Positions 44,492 to 54,402 are shown, counted from the stretch's first letter. The stretch: DNA of 56,124 nucleotides from an uncultured Verrucomicrobia subdivision 3 bacterium (GCA_903895255.1 CAITTG010000094.1:1-56124); one strand, 5' to 3'. Numbers and translations are program-made. The notes: generated from the sequence alone by a model not told the origin.

Positions 44492-45586
44492 TTACCGCGT
44501 AAAGGGGATCAAATGGACTTGCGGGGTTTTAATCAGGGCGATGAGGGTGTCGCCGGGGCGCAGGGCCAGTTCGTCACAAGCGGACCGGGTCAGGAGGGCG
44601 GTCAAGGGGAAATCCCCGGCCAGCGTCACGCGCACTTGCGGACCTTCCGGTGCCAGGGAGCGGACGGTCACCGGCAGCCGGTTCCGGGCGCTGGCGGGTT
44701 CCGCCCCGGCGCGCGTCAAGACCACGTCCTCCGCCCGGATGCAGACATAGACATCGCCGCCGGGCACCAGGCCCGCCACGGCGAGCGCGGACAATGGCCG
44801 GGCACCCACGGTCACCGTGGCCAGGCCGTCGCGGATTTCCCCCACGCGGCCGGGCTGGATGGTTTCCACGGCGGTGACCTCGGCCACGGCCAGGTTCACG
44901 GGCCGGCTGAAGACTTCATGCCCGGCCCCGTGCTGGACGTTGTGGCCGGCGTGCAGGACCACCACCGAGTCGCCCAGCGCCAGGGCTTCAAAGCGGTCAT
45001 GTGTCACCAACACGGTGGGGATGGCCAGTTGGCGGAGGTATTGGCGCAACTCGCCGCGCAAGCGCAGCCGCGTGGGGGTGTCGAGCGCGGCAAATGGTTC
45101 ATCCAGGAGGAGCCATTGCGGCCGCCGCACCGTCGCGCGGGCCAGTGCCACCCGCTGCTGCTGGCCGCCGGACAACTCGGCGGGCCGGCGTTGTTCGAGG
45201 CCCTCCAGCCCCAGCCAGCGCAAGGCTTCCGTCACCCGCGCGGTCCGCTCGAGGGCGGACAATCCGCTCAGGCCATAGGCCACATTGCGGGCCACCGTGA
45301 GATGCGGAAACAGGGCATAATCCTGCGGCACAAAACCCACGTCCCGCGCGCGGGCGGGCAGCCAGAGCTTCCGTGCACCGTCGAACCAGGTGGTTTCGCC
45401 CATTAAAATCCGGCCGCGATCGGGCCGTTCCAAGCCGGCGAGACAGCGCAGGAGGGTGGTCTTGCCGGAACCGGACGCGCCGAACAGCACGGTCACCCCG
45501 CCGCCGAGGCGGAGATCGTCCACCGCAATTTCCGGGCCGTTGGGAAATTGCCGGGCGAAGGTGGCGCTAAGTTGGGGCGAGGTCAT
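44492..45586 (-). CDS. modC: Molybdate ABC transporter ATP-binding protein
   Basis: A 364-residue ABC ATPase. It has Walker A LFGASGSGKTTLLRCLAG, signature LSGGQQQRVALARATV, Walker B WLLLDEPFAALDTPT and switch His in VTHDRF. A C-terminal TOBE-type pair of about 100 residues (PVTVRSLAPEGPQVRVTLAGDFPLTALLTRSA) is typical of ModC. The ATG overlaps the modB stop by ATGA. It powers molybdate or tungstate import with ModB. Its last 150 bases have a diverged copy at 36686-36866. Confidence 0.92.
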   Translation of the reverse strand: MTSPQLSATFARQFPNGPEIAVDDLRLGGGVTVLFGASGSGKTTLLRCLAGLERPDRGRILMGETTWFDGARKLWLPARARDVGFVPQDYALFPHLTVARNVAYGLSGLSALERTARVTEALRWLGLEGLEQRRPAELSGGQQQRVALARATVRRPQWLLLDEPFAALDTPTRLRLRGELRQYLRQLAIPTVLVTHDRFEALALGDSVVVLHAGHNVQHGAGHEVFSRPVNLAVAEVTAVETIQPGRVGEIRDGLATVTVGARPLSALAVAGLVPGGDVYVCIRAEDVVLTRAGAEPASARNRLPVTVRSLAPEGPQVRVTLAGDFPLTALLTRSACDELALRPGDTLIALIKTPQVHLIPFTR

Positions 45587-46248
45587 TTGCGGCGGCCCAA
45601 GAGTTTTTCGCTGGTGAAAACGGCGGCGAAGGCGATGAGGGCGGAGATGCCAGCCAGGAGCCAGGCATGCGTGTCGTCATCCGCCTGCACGGCCTGGTAG
45701 ATGGCCAGCGGCAGGGTCATGGTCTGGCCGGGGATGTTTCCGGCCACCATGATGGTGGCCCCAAATTCGCCGAGCGAACGGGCGAAGGCCAGCAGGATGC
45801 CGGCGAGGATGCCCCGGCGCGCCAGCGGCAGGGTGATGGTAAAAAAAACCCGCCACTCCCCTGCCCCGAGCGTGCGCGCGAGCTGCTCGTATTTGCCATC
45901 CACCTCCTCGAAGGCCGTCCGGGCGGCGCGCACGAGGAGTGGCAGGGACATCGCCGCCAGTGCGAGCACCACGGCGCGCCAGGTGAAGACCACGTCCAGG
46001 CCGAGGGTATGATGCAGCCAGCCACCGATGGGCCCGTGCCGGCCAAAGAGTTCCAGCAGGACCAGCCCGGTGACGACGGGCGGCAACACCAGTGGCAGGG
46101 TCACCAGGGTTTCCAGAATAGTTTTGCCCGGCCAGTTAAATTTCGCGAGCCACCAGGCCAGCGCCAGGCCGGGCGGCAGGACCAGCAACAGGCTCGCCAG
46201 CGCCATGCGCAGCGAAAATCCAACCAGTTGCCATTCGGCGGAACTCAT
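45583..46248 (-). CDS. modB: Molybdate ABC transporter permease
   Basis: A 221-residue inner-membrane permease with the family's five to six helices. The cytoplasmic loop motif RTLGAGEWRVFFTITLPLARRGILAGILLAFARSLGEFGATIMVAG (EAA-type motif and the GEFGATIMVAGNIPGQT ending) is complete and diagnostic of ModB. The start overlaps the modA stop by ATGA, and the stop overlaps modC. It works with ModA and ModC. Confidence 0.93.
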   Translation of the reverse strand: MSSAEWQLVGFSLRMALASLLLVLPPGLALAWWLAKFNWPGKTILETLVTLPLVLPPVVTGLVLLELFGRHGPIGGWLHHTLGLDVVFTWRAVVLALAAMSLPLLVRAARTAFEEVDGKYEQLARTLGAGEWRVFFTITLPLARRGILAGILLAFARSLGEFGATIMVAGNIPGQTMTLPLAIYQAVQADDDTHAWLLAGISALIAFAAVFTSEKLLGRRK

Positions 46249-47033
46249 GGCGCGGCGGGTGGGGGCGGCACCAGAAAACCATAGTGCTTAAAGACGGTTG
46301 TGGCGGCATCCGATTGTAAAAAAGCGGCGAACCGCTGGGCGGCGGCCGGTTCGGGGGCAGCCTTTAAAACCGCCAGCGGATAGGCGATTTTGGGACCAGC
46401 GCCCGGGGCGACGGCATAAGCCACTTTGACCCGGTGCGATACCCGGGCATCGGTGGCGTACACCAGGCCGGCATCCACATTGCCAGTTTCCACCGCAGCG
46501 AGCACGGCCCGGACATTATCAAACGGGACGACCTTGGGTGCCACCGCCGGCCAGAGGCCTTGCTGGGTCAAGTAGGTCTTGGCATAGGCACCGCAAGGCA
46601 CGGTTTTCACATCCCCCAAGGCGACGTGCTGATAAACGGCATTGGTCAATGCCGCCGGGGAGGTCATGACGGCCTGGTCCGGGGGCGTGATGATGACGAG
46701 GGAGTTGCCGAGGACATCCCGCCGCGTGCCGCTCAGCAGGAGGCCTTGCTGCTCCAGGGTATCGGCATGCGCCTCATCGGCGAAAAAGAGGAGATCCGCC
46801 GGCGCGCCGGCCTCAATTTGCCGGGCGAGCACACCGGAGGCGGCGAAGTTAAAGACCAGGGTGTCGCCGGACTGTCCCTGGTAGGTGGCGGCCAGCTTCT
46901 GAAGCGCATCGGTCAGGCTCGCCGCCGCATAGACATTAATGGTGGCGGCGGTCGCCAGCGCACCCCCGTGGGCCAGCGCGAGGGCGCACAGCCAGGGCAG
47001 CCCACGACGGGTAAAAGACGTTAACCTGATCAT
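46245..47033 (-). CDS. modA: Molybdate-binding periplasmic protein
   Basis: A 262-residue exported binding protein. The signal peptide region RGLPWLCALALAHGGALATAA precedes INVYAAASLTDALQKLAATYQ, NFAASGVLARQIEAGAPADLLFFADEAHADTLEQQGLL and TNAVYQHVALGDVKTVPCGAYAK, all in the ModA pattern (AAASL, SG-L, GAPAD). I chose the ATG at 47033, which overlaps the upstream stop by ATGA; a GTG at 47039 is also possible. It delivers oxyanion to ModBC. Confidence 0.92.
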   Translation of the reverse strand: MIRLTSFTRRGLPWLCALALAHGGALATAATINVYAAASLTDALQKLAATYQGQSGDTLVFNFAASGVLARQIEAGAPADLLFFADEAHADTLEQQGLLLSGTRRDVLGNSLVIITPPDQAVMTSPAALTNAVYQHVALGDVKTVPCGAYAKTYLTQQGLWPAVAPKVVPFDNVRAVLAAVETGNVDAGLVYATDARVSHRVKVAYAVAPGAGPKIAYPLAVLKAAPEPAAAQRFAAFLQSDAATTVFKHYGFLVPPPPAAP

Positions 47034-47878
47034 AACCACCCGGAGTTTACCGGGAAAAAGAGGGGCTTGCCAGCCGTGCTTTGGCGGCCAAATTCCACCA
47101 GAAAATTCTGCACCTCCGGAGAGAGCAGAAAGTCGGCCAGCGCGCGGGCCCCGGCGTAATTCGCCTCCGGAAACTGCCGGGGATTGGCCTCCATGACAAT
47201 GTAGGGACGGCGCATGACCGGGTCATTCTTGACGAGGATTTCCATGCCGGCATTTTGCATTTTGCCGGTTTGCGCGGGGATGTAGCCCACGACCACATAG
47301 GCATCGTGGGCGCGGCAGAATTGCAGGACATTCCACTTGGAGATGGTGGTGTCATCCTTGAGCACCCAGTTGCCCTTGGGTTCCACCCCGGCCAGCCGCC
47401 AGAGCGTGTGCGTGAGTTCCCGGCTGCCGATGCCTTGAAAATCCACAAAATTGGCCCGGGCGGCCGCGATTTTTTTAAGCGCCGCCGCGCCGTTGGTCAG
47501 GCCGCGAATACCCGCCGGGTCGTTCGTGGGGCCAACGATGACCAGCTCATTGCGCGTCCACGGCCGCATGTTCACCGCGATGCCATCGGCAATGATGTCC
47601 GTGGTGATGTCGCCGGAGTGCATGGTCAGCAGGTCCACCTTCCCGGCGCGGATGGCCTTGTCCAGCAGCGGCCGCTCGCCTGTGGCCACCACCACGACCC
47701 GATAACCGGTTTGCGCCTCAAACATCCTGGCAATCTCCGGCCACAAGCCGGTCATGGTCATGCCCCCAATCACCGCGCAGCGCACGACCCGGTGGCGGGC
47801 GGCATTCACCGAGTGCCAATGCACGCCCAGCGTGACCGCCACCACCACCACCAGCAGCAGGATGTTTTTAAGTTTCAT
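47030..47878 (-). CDS. TupA/WtpA-like substrate-binding protein
   Basis: A 282-residue exported (or lipid-free) binding protein. The first 25 residues are a signal peptide (ILLLVVVVAVTLGVHWHSVNA). GLWPEIARMFEAQTGYRVVVVATGERPLLDKAIRAGKVDLLTMHS follows the TupA pattern (tungstate binding, with the D-x-x-x-HS strand), and RNELVIVGPTNDPAGI and FVDFQGIGSRELTHTLWRLAGVEP continue it. A second binding protein before modA suggests tungstate and molybdate uptake in one operon. Its GC-rich start is three bases after the prepilin-type gene, so the operon extends further upstream. Confidence 0.8.
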   Translation of the reverse strand: MKLKNILLLVVVVAVTLGVHWHSVNAARHRVVRCAVIGGMTMTGLWPEIARMFEAQTGYRVVVVATGERPLLDKAIRAGKVDLLTMHSGDITTDIIADGIAVNMRPWTRNELVIVGPTNDPAGIRGLTNGAAALKKIAAARANFVDFQGIGSRELTHTLWRLAGVEPKGNWVLKDDTTISKWNVLQFCRAHDAYVVVGYIPAQTGKMQNAGMEILVKNDPVMRRPYIVMEANPRQFPEANYAGARALADFLLSPEVQNFLVEFGRQSTAGKPLFFPVNSGWL

Positions 47879-47881
47879 AAT

Positions 47882-48658
47882 TTAATAATTCTTTGCCTGG
47901 GCATCGCTGGCAGTACCCGTAAGCCAGCGGACATCGGGACAACCGGGGTCGCCCGCGCCGCAGCCCACGTAAGCGCCGGAAAAGGATTGAACCTCCCCGG
48001 CGAGGAACAGCAGATTGATGCGGCCCACGTGCCGGGCGAGGATGCTGTAGGCTTGGACGGAGGGATAGCTGGAGGCATACGGGCCGGGACCTTCGCCAAT
48101 CGCCACGACGAAGTCCGGCTGGACGACGGCAAAGTATTTAGCCGGCTCCGGCAGGTTCCAGGTGGAGAGATTCATGTTCATTCCGTAAGGAAGAAAATAC
48201 GTTCCACCGGGGTCCGTGGCATCGGGGCAGATGAACAGGTCGTGGTCGCCCGCCGCGGGTTTGCGGCCGTCGGCCACGAGATCGGCATAGGCCGGTTTGG
48301 TGAAATAGGGCGGCAGGGCGTTGAACCAGTCAGAAGCGCGGTTGATCAGCGTCAGCGTCTGCACGCCCTGGCCGCGCCGGGGCAAATAATCGTCGAAGTC
48401 ATCGGCATACATGCGCAGGGCCAGCCCCCACTGGCGCAGATTGCCCGTGCATTGGAGGGCCCGGGATTTGTCCTTCGCGCGGGCCAGCGCCGGAACCAGC
48501 AGCGCGGCCAGGATGGCGATGATGGTAATGGTAATGAGCAGTTCGAGCAGGGTGAACCCGCCGCGGCGGCGGGAAACTTCTAACTTCAAACTCCAAACTT
48601 CCGAGCAGCGCCCCATGCAAAACGGCCGGCAAATGAAATGAGCGGATGCGGGTTTCAC
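47882..48658 (-). CDS. Prepilin-type N-terminal domain protein (pseudopilin)
   Basis: A 258-residue type IV prepilin-like protein. The prepilin motif [29 protein letters not shown] (glycine before F as the cleavage site, E at +5) follows a long basic leader of about 35 residues. After it comes [29 protein letters not shown], the DUF1559/H-X9-DG type pattern common in Planctomycetes and Verrucomicrobia. The end is glycine-rich. The ATG overlaps the upstream stop by ATGA. It is placed between a secreted protein and the tungstate binding protein, only three bases from it. Confidence 0.85.
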   Translation of the reverse strand: MKPASAHFICRPFCMGRCSEVWSLKLEVSRRRGGFTLLELLITITIIAILAALLVPALARAKDKSRALQCTGNLRQWGLALRMYADDFDDYLPRRGQGVQTLTLINRASDWFNALPPYFTKPAYADLVADGRKPAAGDHDLFICPDATDPGGTYFLPYGMNMNLSTWNLPEPAKYFAVVQPDFVVAIGEGPGPYASSYPSVQAYSILARHVGRINLLFLAGEVQSFSGAYVGCGAGDPGCPDVRWLTGTASDAQAKNY

Positions 48659-49581
48659 TGGCTGAGGCGGTAGTAGCGCTGGGGGCTGAGGGCGGCCGGG
48701 TCGCTGAACTGGAGGAAGCCGGTGGTATCAGTCGTGGTGGTGCCAATGGTCTGCCAGGGGGAGGTCATGAGATTGGTGGTGGCCTGAATTTTATAGCGGG
48801 CACTCACGCCGCCCGTGCCGGTCAGGACAAAGCCACCATTCGTGAAGGTGGCGGACAGAATGGTCAGCAGTGGACTGCCAACTACGAGAAAAAAAGGCTG
48901 GTTGCCGCGTCCGTAATAGGCGGAATTAAAGAGATACCCAATCTGCTGATCGGCAGCGTAGAGACGAAACGTCACCGCGCCGCCGGAAGTGAATTCCGCG
49001 AGCACATGGGGGTTGAGCGGCAAAGGCCAGACGACGGGGATGTTATTGCCGGGAGGCGCGTAGGCATTGGTGCAAAGCATCGTGCGCGGCTGCGCGAGCA
49101 AGACCGGCAGATCGTCATAGCAAACGCCGTCCGTGGCGGGCAGATTGGGGGAGCCCGCGCCCTGCTGCCAGTCATTATCCGCCAGCCATTCGACGACGAA
49201 CCGGCCACCGCTGACGGCATTAAAAATGGGGTTGTTGGGCTGGACGCCAGCCACGCCGTAATTGCTGGTGAACTGGAGGGCAAGCCCGCTGACGTACCAG
49301 TGGTTGGAACCGTAGGTGGCGTTGAATTGCGCCAGACCCGGCGCCAGAGTGAACTGCAGGAGGGTTTGAAATTCGCCCTTGGAGGAACTGGCGGGGGCGA
49401 TGGCCAGAGAGCCGGCATCGCCGAAATTCAGGCCGGTCAAATCGGCACCGCCGTCGTAGTTGGGCGAACCCGTGCAGACGAAAGCGCTGGCGGTGGTGGT
49501 CACGGCATTGGTCACCTGGGCTCCGACCGGCAGGTGGGAGTCCAGCATCAGGAACGCGAACAGTAACGGGGGCCACTTCAT
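48655..49581 (-). CDS. Secreted DNRLRE-like protein
   Basis: A 308-residue exported protein with a signal peptide ([17 protein letters not shown]). The first 200 residues pair with the PEP-CTERM protein next door: [11 protein letters not shown]...[16 protein letters not shown]...[11 protein letters not shown]...[11 protein letters not shown]...VEWLADNDW, the pattern of DNRLRE-type domains. The last 90 ([32 protein letters not shown]) is another strand-rich domain with a typical YKIQATTNL ending. I chose the ATG at 49581. It lacks a PEP-CTERM signal. It overlaps the prepilin start by ATGA. Confidence 0.7.
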   Translation of the reverse strand: MKWPPLLFAFLMLDSHLPVGAQVTNAVTTTASAFVCTGSPNYDGGADLTGLNFGDAGSLAIAPASSSKGEFQTLLQFTLAPGLAQFNATYGSNHWYVSGLALQFTSNYGVAGVQPNNPIFNAVSGGRFVVEWLADNDWQQGAGSPNLPATDGVCYDDLPVLLAQPRTMLCTNAYAPPGNNIPVVWPLPLNPHVLAEFTSGGAVTFRLYAADQQIGYLFNSAYYGRGNQPFFLVVGSPLLTILSATFTNGGFVLTGTGGVSARYKIQATTNLMTSPWQTIGTTTTDTTGFLQFSDPAALSPQRYYRLSQ

Positions 49582-49591
49582 GCGGATTACC

Positions 49592-50353
49592 TCATGCGAT
49601 TTTTCTACCGCCCCGGACGCCGGCGAGGCCAGCCAACCCGGCAAACATTAGCGTGAACGCCGCCGGTTCGGGGACGTCCGCCGTCACATCCGCCGTCACA
49701 TTTAAATAAGCCGGACTGTTGTTCAAGGTGTTAAAGAGATAGCCCACGGTGCTGCCCGCCGTGGGCTGGCCGAAAATGGTGGCTGGGAGGCCGCTGTTGA
49801 TATTTCCCACGAGGTTGGGATCAAGGCTCAAATTCCAGATGGCGCTGCTGCTGCCCGTCGCGGGCCAATAGAAATCGCCGAGCGAATCCATCTGGTTGTT
49901 GCCCGTGCCGGGAAGAACGGAGGCGAGGGTGTTCCAAGTTATGCCGGTTTCACTCCAGCTATTATTGCTGAGCCATTCCAGCTCAAAGCCGCCGGCGGCA
50001 ATTTGATTAAAGCTACTGTTGCCGGGCTGCTGGCTGGCGGTGGCGAAATTTGAATAGAGCGTGAGCGTAATCGCCGTGATGGTCCAGTTCCCCACCCCGT
50101 AATCGCTGTTAAAGCCCGACTGAATGGCCGAGGTGTTAAAACGAATGAGAGATTCCTGGGTCCGGTTTTGGGCGGCGGTGGGCACGGCAATTTCCATGGC
50201 TCCTTGAGTGCCGAAATTGGACGTGGGCTGGCCCGAGGAAACAAAGGTATCGGCCTGCACCACCTGGCTGATGGTGGCGGGCGTGGCGGGAAGGGAGGCG
50301 GGGAAAATGGCCGTCAATAGCAGGAGGGCCACTTTTAGATGATATGTTTTCAT
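49592..50353 (-). CDS. PEP-CTERM sorting-domain protein
   Basis: A 253-residue exported protein: signal peptide (VALLLLTAIFPASLPATP), DNRLRE-like domain (DTFVSSGQPTSNFGTQGAMEIAVP, SLIRFNTSAIQ, ELEWLSNNSWSETGITW) and a C-terminal PEP-CTERM tripartite signal: VPEPAAFTLMFAGLAGLAGVRGGRK, i.e. the PEP motif, a hydrophobic helix and a basic tail, the substrate of an exosortase that moves proteins to the cell surface or extracellular matrix. The 10-base gap to the next gene and shared domain suggest a duplicated pair. I chose the ATG at 50353. Confidence 0.9.
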   Translation of the reverse strand: MKTYHLKVALLLLTAIFPASLPATPATISQVVQADTFVSSGQPTSNFGTQGAMEIAVPTAAQNRTQESLIRFNTSAIQSGFNSDYGVGNWTITAITLTLYSNFATASQQPGNSSFNQIAAGGFELEWLSNNSWSETGITWNTLASVLPGTGNNQMDSLGDFYWPATGSSSAIWNLSLDPNLVGNINSGLPATIFGQPTAGSTVGYLFNTLNNSPAYLNVTADVTADVPEPAAFTLMFAGLAGLAGVRGGRKIA

Positions 50354-50424
50354 GAGTGGTAATGGAAGCGAATGATTTATTTCAGCTTGGGGTTTTGCAA
50401 AATGATTGGGTTGGTTCGAGGGTG

Positions 50425-51477
50425 TCATATTGTTTGCAGTTCGCCGGTATCGCGGGCCTGGTAGCCGGGGAGTTCGCTAAGGAGGCGGCGGCAGGACCGG
50501 CCGCGCAGGAGCCGGATCAACGCCAGAATGCGCGGGTCGTTTTGCAACGCTGCGGGAAAGCATAAATCGAGGGTTTCAGTGTGCAGGGGCAAAAAATTAA
50601 GCCCGGCCTACTCGGCGCTAAAACGCACGCAAACACCGGCGGCAGCCCAACCCGAACGGACCGCCTCGGCGACGGCGGCATGCCCATTAACCTCCCGACC
50701 GGCGAAGCGCCGGCGGCCCAGCAGGAGGTCCAGACATTCGCGGGCGGCCGAACCGGATTCGCGGGCGGCCCAAGGCAAGGAACGACGGGCGACGGATTCA
50801 ACCGAGCGGGACTGGTCATCCGGAGCGAGGGCGATCCCGGCATCCCAAGTGGCCAGACGAAGCAAACGGGCACCGTGATCGATTTGAGCGCGGACCAATT
50901 CGGCATTGCGGCCGGGTTGTGCTTCGGTGGAATAATGCAGGCCAGCCACATGCACGAGGCGCTGGCGCAACAGGTCCAGCGCGGCACGCCCGCCGCGCGG
51001 AAACACCAACAAGCGGAAGCCCGAGGACCGGGCGTACTCCGCGGCGAGCAAACCCGCCGCAGGATCGCACGAGGCCATCACCAGAGTATTTTCCGCCACC
51101 CCGGGGCGGCTTTCGCGCAGCACGCCGTCCTGCCAGATGCCATCATGCGGCAGGGGATTCAAGGCCATGGCCTCGACGGGGTACAATCGACAGCGGCCCT
51201 GCACGCTGGCCTCCCAGTAACGCGCGACCGGGGAGCGGGGTTGCCAGGCCCAGTCAGGCATGGTGGTCCCGGTGGCGGCCGGCCGGCCGAACAGTTCCTC
51301 AACGGAGCATTCAAAGATAGCCGCCAGGGCCAGGGCCGTGGCGACCGAGGGCGAAAGACGCTCCCCCTCGATGGCACTCACGGCGGCCCGGGAGATGCCG
51401 GCGCGCTGAGCCAGCTCCGCCTGGGACCACTTGCGGGCCTGCCGCCTTAATTGCACTTGGTTGGTTGCTATTTTCAT
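50425..51477 (-). CDS. XRE-type regulator with molybdate-type binding domain, interrupted by an in-frame TAG
   Basis: The N-terminal Xre HTH (QVQLRRQARKWSQAELAQRAGISRAAVSAIEGERLSPSVATALALA, about 8-52) is joined to a PBP-like binding domain (COG1910 type). The open frame ends with TAG at 50608-50610 after GVCVRFSAE, but in the same frame continues AGLNFLPLHTETLDLCFPAAL and LLSELPGYQARDTGEL to a TGA at 50425, exactly the C-terminal part that complete family members have. Full length would be 350 residues. GAG for TAG is a one-base change. It likely controls the downstream surface-protein and Mod operon. A sequencing error, a pseudogene or readthrough are all possible. Confidence 0.75.
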
Positions 51478-51591
51478 ATCCCTTATAGTCAGGATCGTAT
51501 CGCCACCTGGCCGGCCGGCGCAATTATAAATTGCATGGGAACACGGAGACTTGGAGAGACTCAGCTCCTTGCGCCAGGCGGCGGGGCCAGC

Positions 51592-54402
51592 CTAATTGTT
51601 GGATTTGAAAAGGTCTCGCACGTCGCGCGGTTGCCACGCGGTGACGGGCGCAAACCGCTCGCTCGCGGCATAGTCCACGAGGCTGCGCCGCATCTGCTGG
51701 GAAACGGGGTCATCGGCCTGCAGGGTGAGATCAAAACCACAGACAATGAGTTTGCCGGGGCCGACACGGCCTTCGACCACCAGCGCGAGGGAGCGCGCGG
51801 TGACCCAATCATCGATCACCCGCACCACCGGCTGGGTGCCGGGGGGCAACACATCCAAGCGCAACGCGCCGGCCCGGTGGAGGAGGTACCACCACTGCCA
51901 GTTGCTGCAAAACTCGGTCGGAAATTCCGCCAGCGCGGGATGGCGCGGGTCGCACCAGATACCCAGGGTCGTGGGAGCCTGGCGCCCCGTCCAGGCGGTG
52001 TTCCAAAAGATGCTGGAGAAGCCCAGTTTGACGGGGGCGCGGTCATAATTGCGGACCTGGTCGCCGGGAATGGTCAGAATCACCTTGCCACCCGTGCTCA
52101 GCGCGGCCTGCGCGGCGGCATCAAACTGGTCAGTGACGAGGACGGCGGTGCAGAGTGCCAGCGCGGCTTTGGCCGGGTAAATCCAAATGTCCCAGTCATT
52201 TTCGAACCGGGTGCCTTTGAGGCCAACCACCAATTTATAGCGAGCCGGGGTTTTGGCCGGGTGCAAAGGCACGTTTAATCTGCCCAGCGGGATGCCGTTA
52301 CCGAGCGGAATATCCTGGGCGGCGAGGTCGCCACCGGCATATTTTACGCCATCGTCGTCCACGAGTTTCCACGTGGCCACGACGCCCGTGAGGGGGTGCG
52401 GTCCGAAATGGGCGACTTCGAGGTCCGCCGCCAGCGTTTCCCCGGCCGTAAACACCCGCTTCGGCAGGCGGGCCAACGGCACAGTGGCATTGCAAAACCG
52501 GCGGTACTCGCCGGCGGTGACGTAGCCTTTATCGTCCCAAAAGGGATCCAGCACCCCGACCAGCGCGGTGCCCTGGCCGGGAAAATCGTGAAGGTCGAGC
52601 AATTCAAAGCCGCCCATGCCAGGGGTGCGCAGGGCGGACTCGATGTCCTCCTTGTAGCAGAGCGTTTGCAACTTGCCGGAGGCGAGTAGAAAAGGCCTGG
52701 CCAAGGCGGCAAGACCGCTGGCCGCCAGCCGGTCGTGAAAGATCTCAAAGTTTTTTGGTTTCAGGTAGCCCGTGTATTTGGGTATCTCGTCAAAATTGGG
52801 GTAGACGCACCACTGGCCAATTTCGTGGCTAATGACGGGAACAGACCGGCGGGAAATATAGTCCCGGTAATCCGTCGTGGTTTCCGGAGGACGGGCGTTG
52901 ATGCGCGAATTCAAACCTTCGCCCCAAGCCTGAATCCGGGGCGCCGGGGTGACGTGAAACTGGTTCGCGGCCAGTTGCGGCCAGCCGGAGCCGCTGGTGT
53001 ACAACCGGCGCGGATCGGCATTTTTCCAATGCGTCACCCAGCGGGCGAGCCACGCGTTAACGTGCTTGCCGCCGGGCTCGTTGCCATAGGGCATCAGCAC
53101 AAAACTGGGATGATTACCATAGCATTGCAGAATGCGCGCGGCCTCGGCGTAAAGCCAGTCGTCGACGGGCTGGCCATCGCCGAGCGTGGTGGACTGGTTC
53201 GCCCAAGAGGCAATCTCAACCTGATAGTAAAAGCCCAGTTCATCCGCCGCCACAAAGGCGGCCTCGGGCGGACACCAGGAATGGAAACGGATCAAATTCA
53301 GGCCGTGGGCCTTGGCAATTTTGATGATTCGTTTCCACGCAGCGACATCCGTGGGCGGATGACCGGTCTCGGGAAAAATGCAGCATTCCAGCGTGCCGCG
53401 AAAAAACGTTTTTTGACCGTTGATTTCAAACTGCGTGCCAGTGGTGGAGATTTCGCGGAAACCGAAGGTAACTTGGCATTCGTCAGAACCCAGCCGGGCA
53501 GTGAGCGCGAGGGGGTGGGGATGGAATTCGTCCCAAAGCGGGGTGGCATCGCTGAGTGCCAGTTCTTGCGTGAAGGCACCGCCCGAAGCCGTCCAGGAAA
53601 CCGCCAAGGTGCCGGCCGGGTGGCCAGCCACGGTAAACTGAATTTGACCGGTGCCATTGGTGCCGGAATGATTGCCCACCGTACCCGCGACGGTGAGGGA
53701 GTGCGTGGCCACATGCGGGTAAACCTGCAAATTTTCGACCCATACGGAAGGCCGGGCCGTCAGACTGATATCGCCGGCAATCCCATTCCAATTGCCCTGG
53801 GTATGATCGGAAATGGAATGCGAATTTTCGCCGACATCCACCACCACGCGATTATCCACGCGAATGGTCAGGGTATGCGACCCAGGGGCAAGCGCGCCCA
53901 GGTCGTATTGGTGGGGTGTGGAGAGGCTGTTATTGGTGCCAAGGCAAAGGCCATCGACCCAGACGCGGGTTTCCCAATGAGGTCGCTCCAAGGAAAGCCA
54001 CACCTGTTGCCCGGACCACTTGGCCGGAATTCGAATATCACGCTGAAACCACGCCACGCCGGCGTAGTAGGTGTCGGGTTGCAACCAGAAGGGAACTTTG
54101 ACATTGCCGGTCTGGCGGTAGGGAGCAAATTCCGGGGCGGTAAACCAAGACCGGTCCACGATACCACCGACCCAGGTGGTGTTGGTGGAAACAACATCAC
54201 CGATCCCCTGTCCCGGCAAGGAGCCGGGTAATTGGATCTCGCCGGCAAGCGAGTGGTCAAACCAACGACCGGTGATCCCGGCGTCGGACCGGTCCAAAGC
54301 AAAGCGCCAGGTGCCGGCGAGCGAGGATGAGCCATGCGTCGGCAAACCAGCGGCCAGGAGGGCGAGCGTGATGAACAGCGGGAGCGGGCGGGCGGGCTTC
54401 AT
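51592..54402 (-). CDS. Secreted glycoside hydrolase family 2 protein
   Basis: A 936-residue exported glycosidase. A signal peptide (LFITLALLAAGLPTHGS) precedes the GH2 sugar-binding domain (SLAGTWRFALDRSDAGITGRWFDHSL; VWLSLERPHWETRVWVDGLCLGTNNSLSTPHQYDLG), the immunoglobulin-like domain and the TIM barrel. LMPYGNEPGGKH (about residue 437) has the acid/base Glu in NEP, and VISHEIGQWCVYPNFDEI (about 520) has a likely nucleophile in SHE. The substrate could be a beta-galactoside, glucuronide or mannoside. It ends the SGNH-MFS-GH2 operon, nine bases after the transporter. Confidence 0.9.
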   Translation of the reverse strand: MKPARPLPLFITLALLAAGLPTHGSSSLAGTWRFALDRSDAGITGRWFDHSLAGEIQLPGSLPGQGIGDVVSTNTTWVGGIVDRSWFTAPEFAPYRQTGNVKVPFWLQPDTYYAGVAWFQRDIRIPAKWSGQQVWLSLERPHWETRVWVDGLCLGTNNSLSTPHQYDLGALAPGSHTLTIRVDNRVVVDVGENSHSISDHTQGNWNGIAGDISLTARPSVWVENLQVYPHVATHSLTVAGTVGNHSGTNGTGQIQFTVAGHPAGTLAVSWTASGGAFTQELALSDATPLWDEFHPHPLALTARLGSDECQVTFGFREISTTGTQFEINGQKTFFRGTLECCIFPETGHPPTDVAAWKRIIKIAKAHGLNLIRFHSWCPPEAAFVAADELGFYYQVEIASWANQSTTLGDGQPVDDWLYAEAARILQCYGNHPSFVLMPYGNEPGGKHVNAWLARWVTHWKNADPRRLYTSGSGWPQLAANQFHVTPAPRIQAWGEGLNSRINARPPETTTDYRDYISRRSVPVISHEIGQWCVYPNFDEIPKYTGYLKPKNFEIFHDRLAASGLAALARPFLLASGKLQTLCYKEDIESALRTPGMGGFELLDLHDFPGQGTALVGVLDPFWDDKGYVTAGEYRRFCNATVPLARLPKRVFTAGETLAADLEVAHFGPHPLTGVVATWKLVDDDGVKYAGGDLAAQDIPLGNGIPLGRLNVPLHPAKTPARYKLVVGLKGTRFENDWDIWIYPAKAALALCTAVLVTDQFDAAAQAALSTGGKVILTIPGDQVRNYDRAPVKLGFSSIFWNTAWTGRQAPTTLGIWCDPRHPALAEFPTEFCSNWQWWYLLHRAGALRLDVLPPGTQPVVRVIDDWVTARSLALVVEGRVGPGKLIVCGFDLTLQADDPVSQQMRRSLVDYAASERFAPVTAWQPRDVRDLFKSNN

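Noticed and set aside
47081..48583. 500-residue open frame antisense to the binding protein and prepilin genes
   Set aside because: Runs across two real genes and their boundary; His/Gly/Arg-rich shadow.
52735..54231. 498-residue open frame antisense to the GH2 gene
   Set aside because: No recognisable motifs; the GH2 gene explains the sequence.
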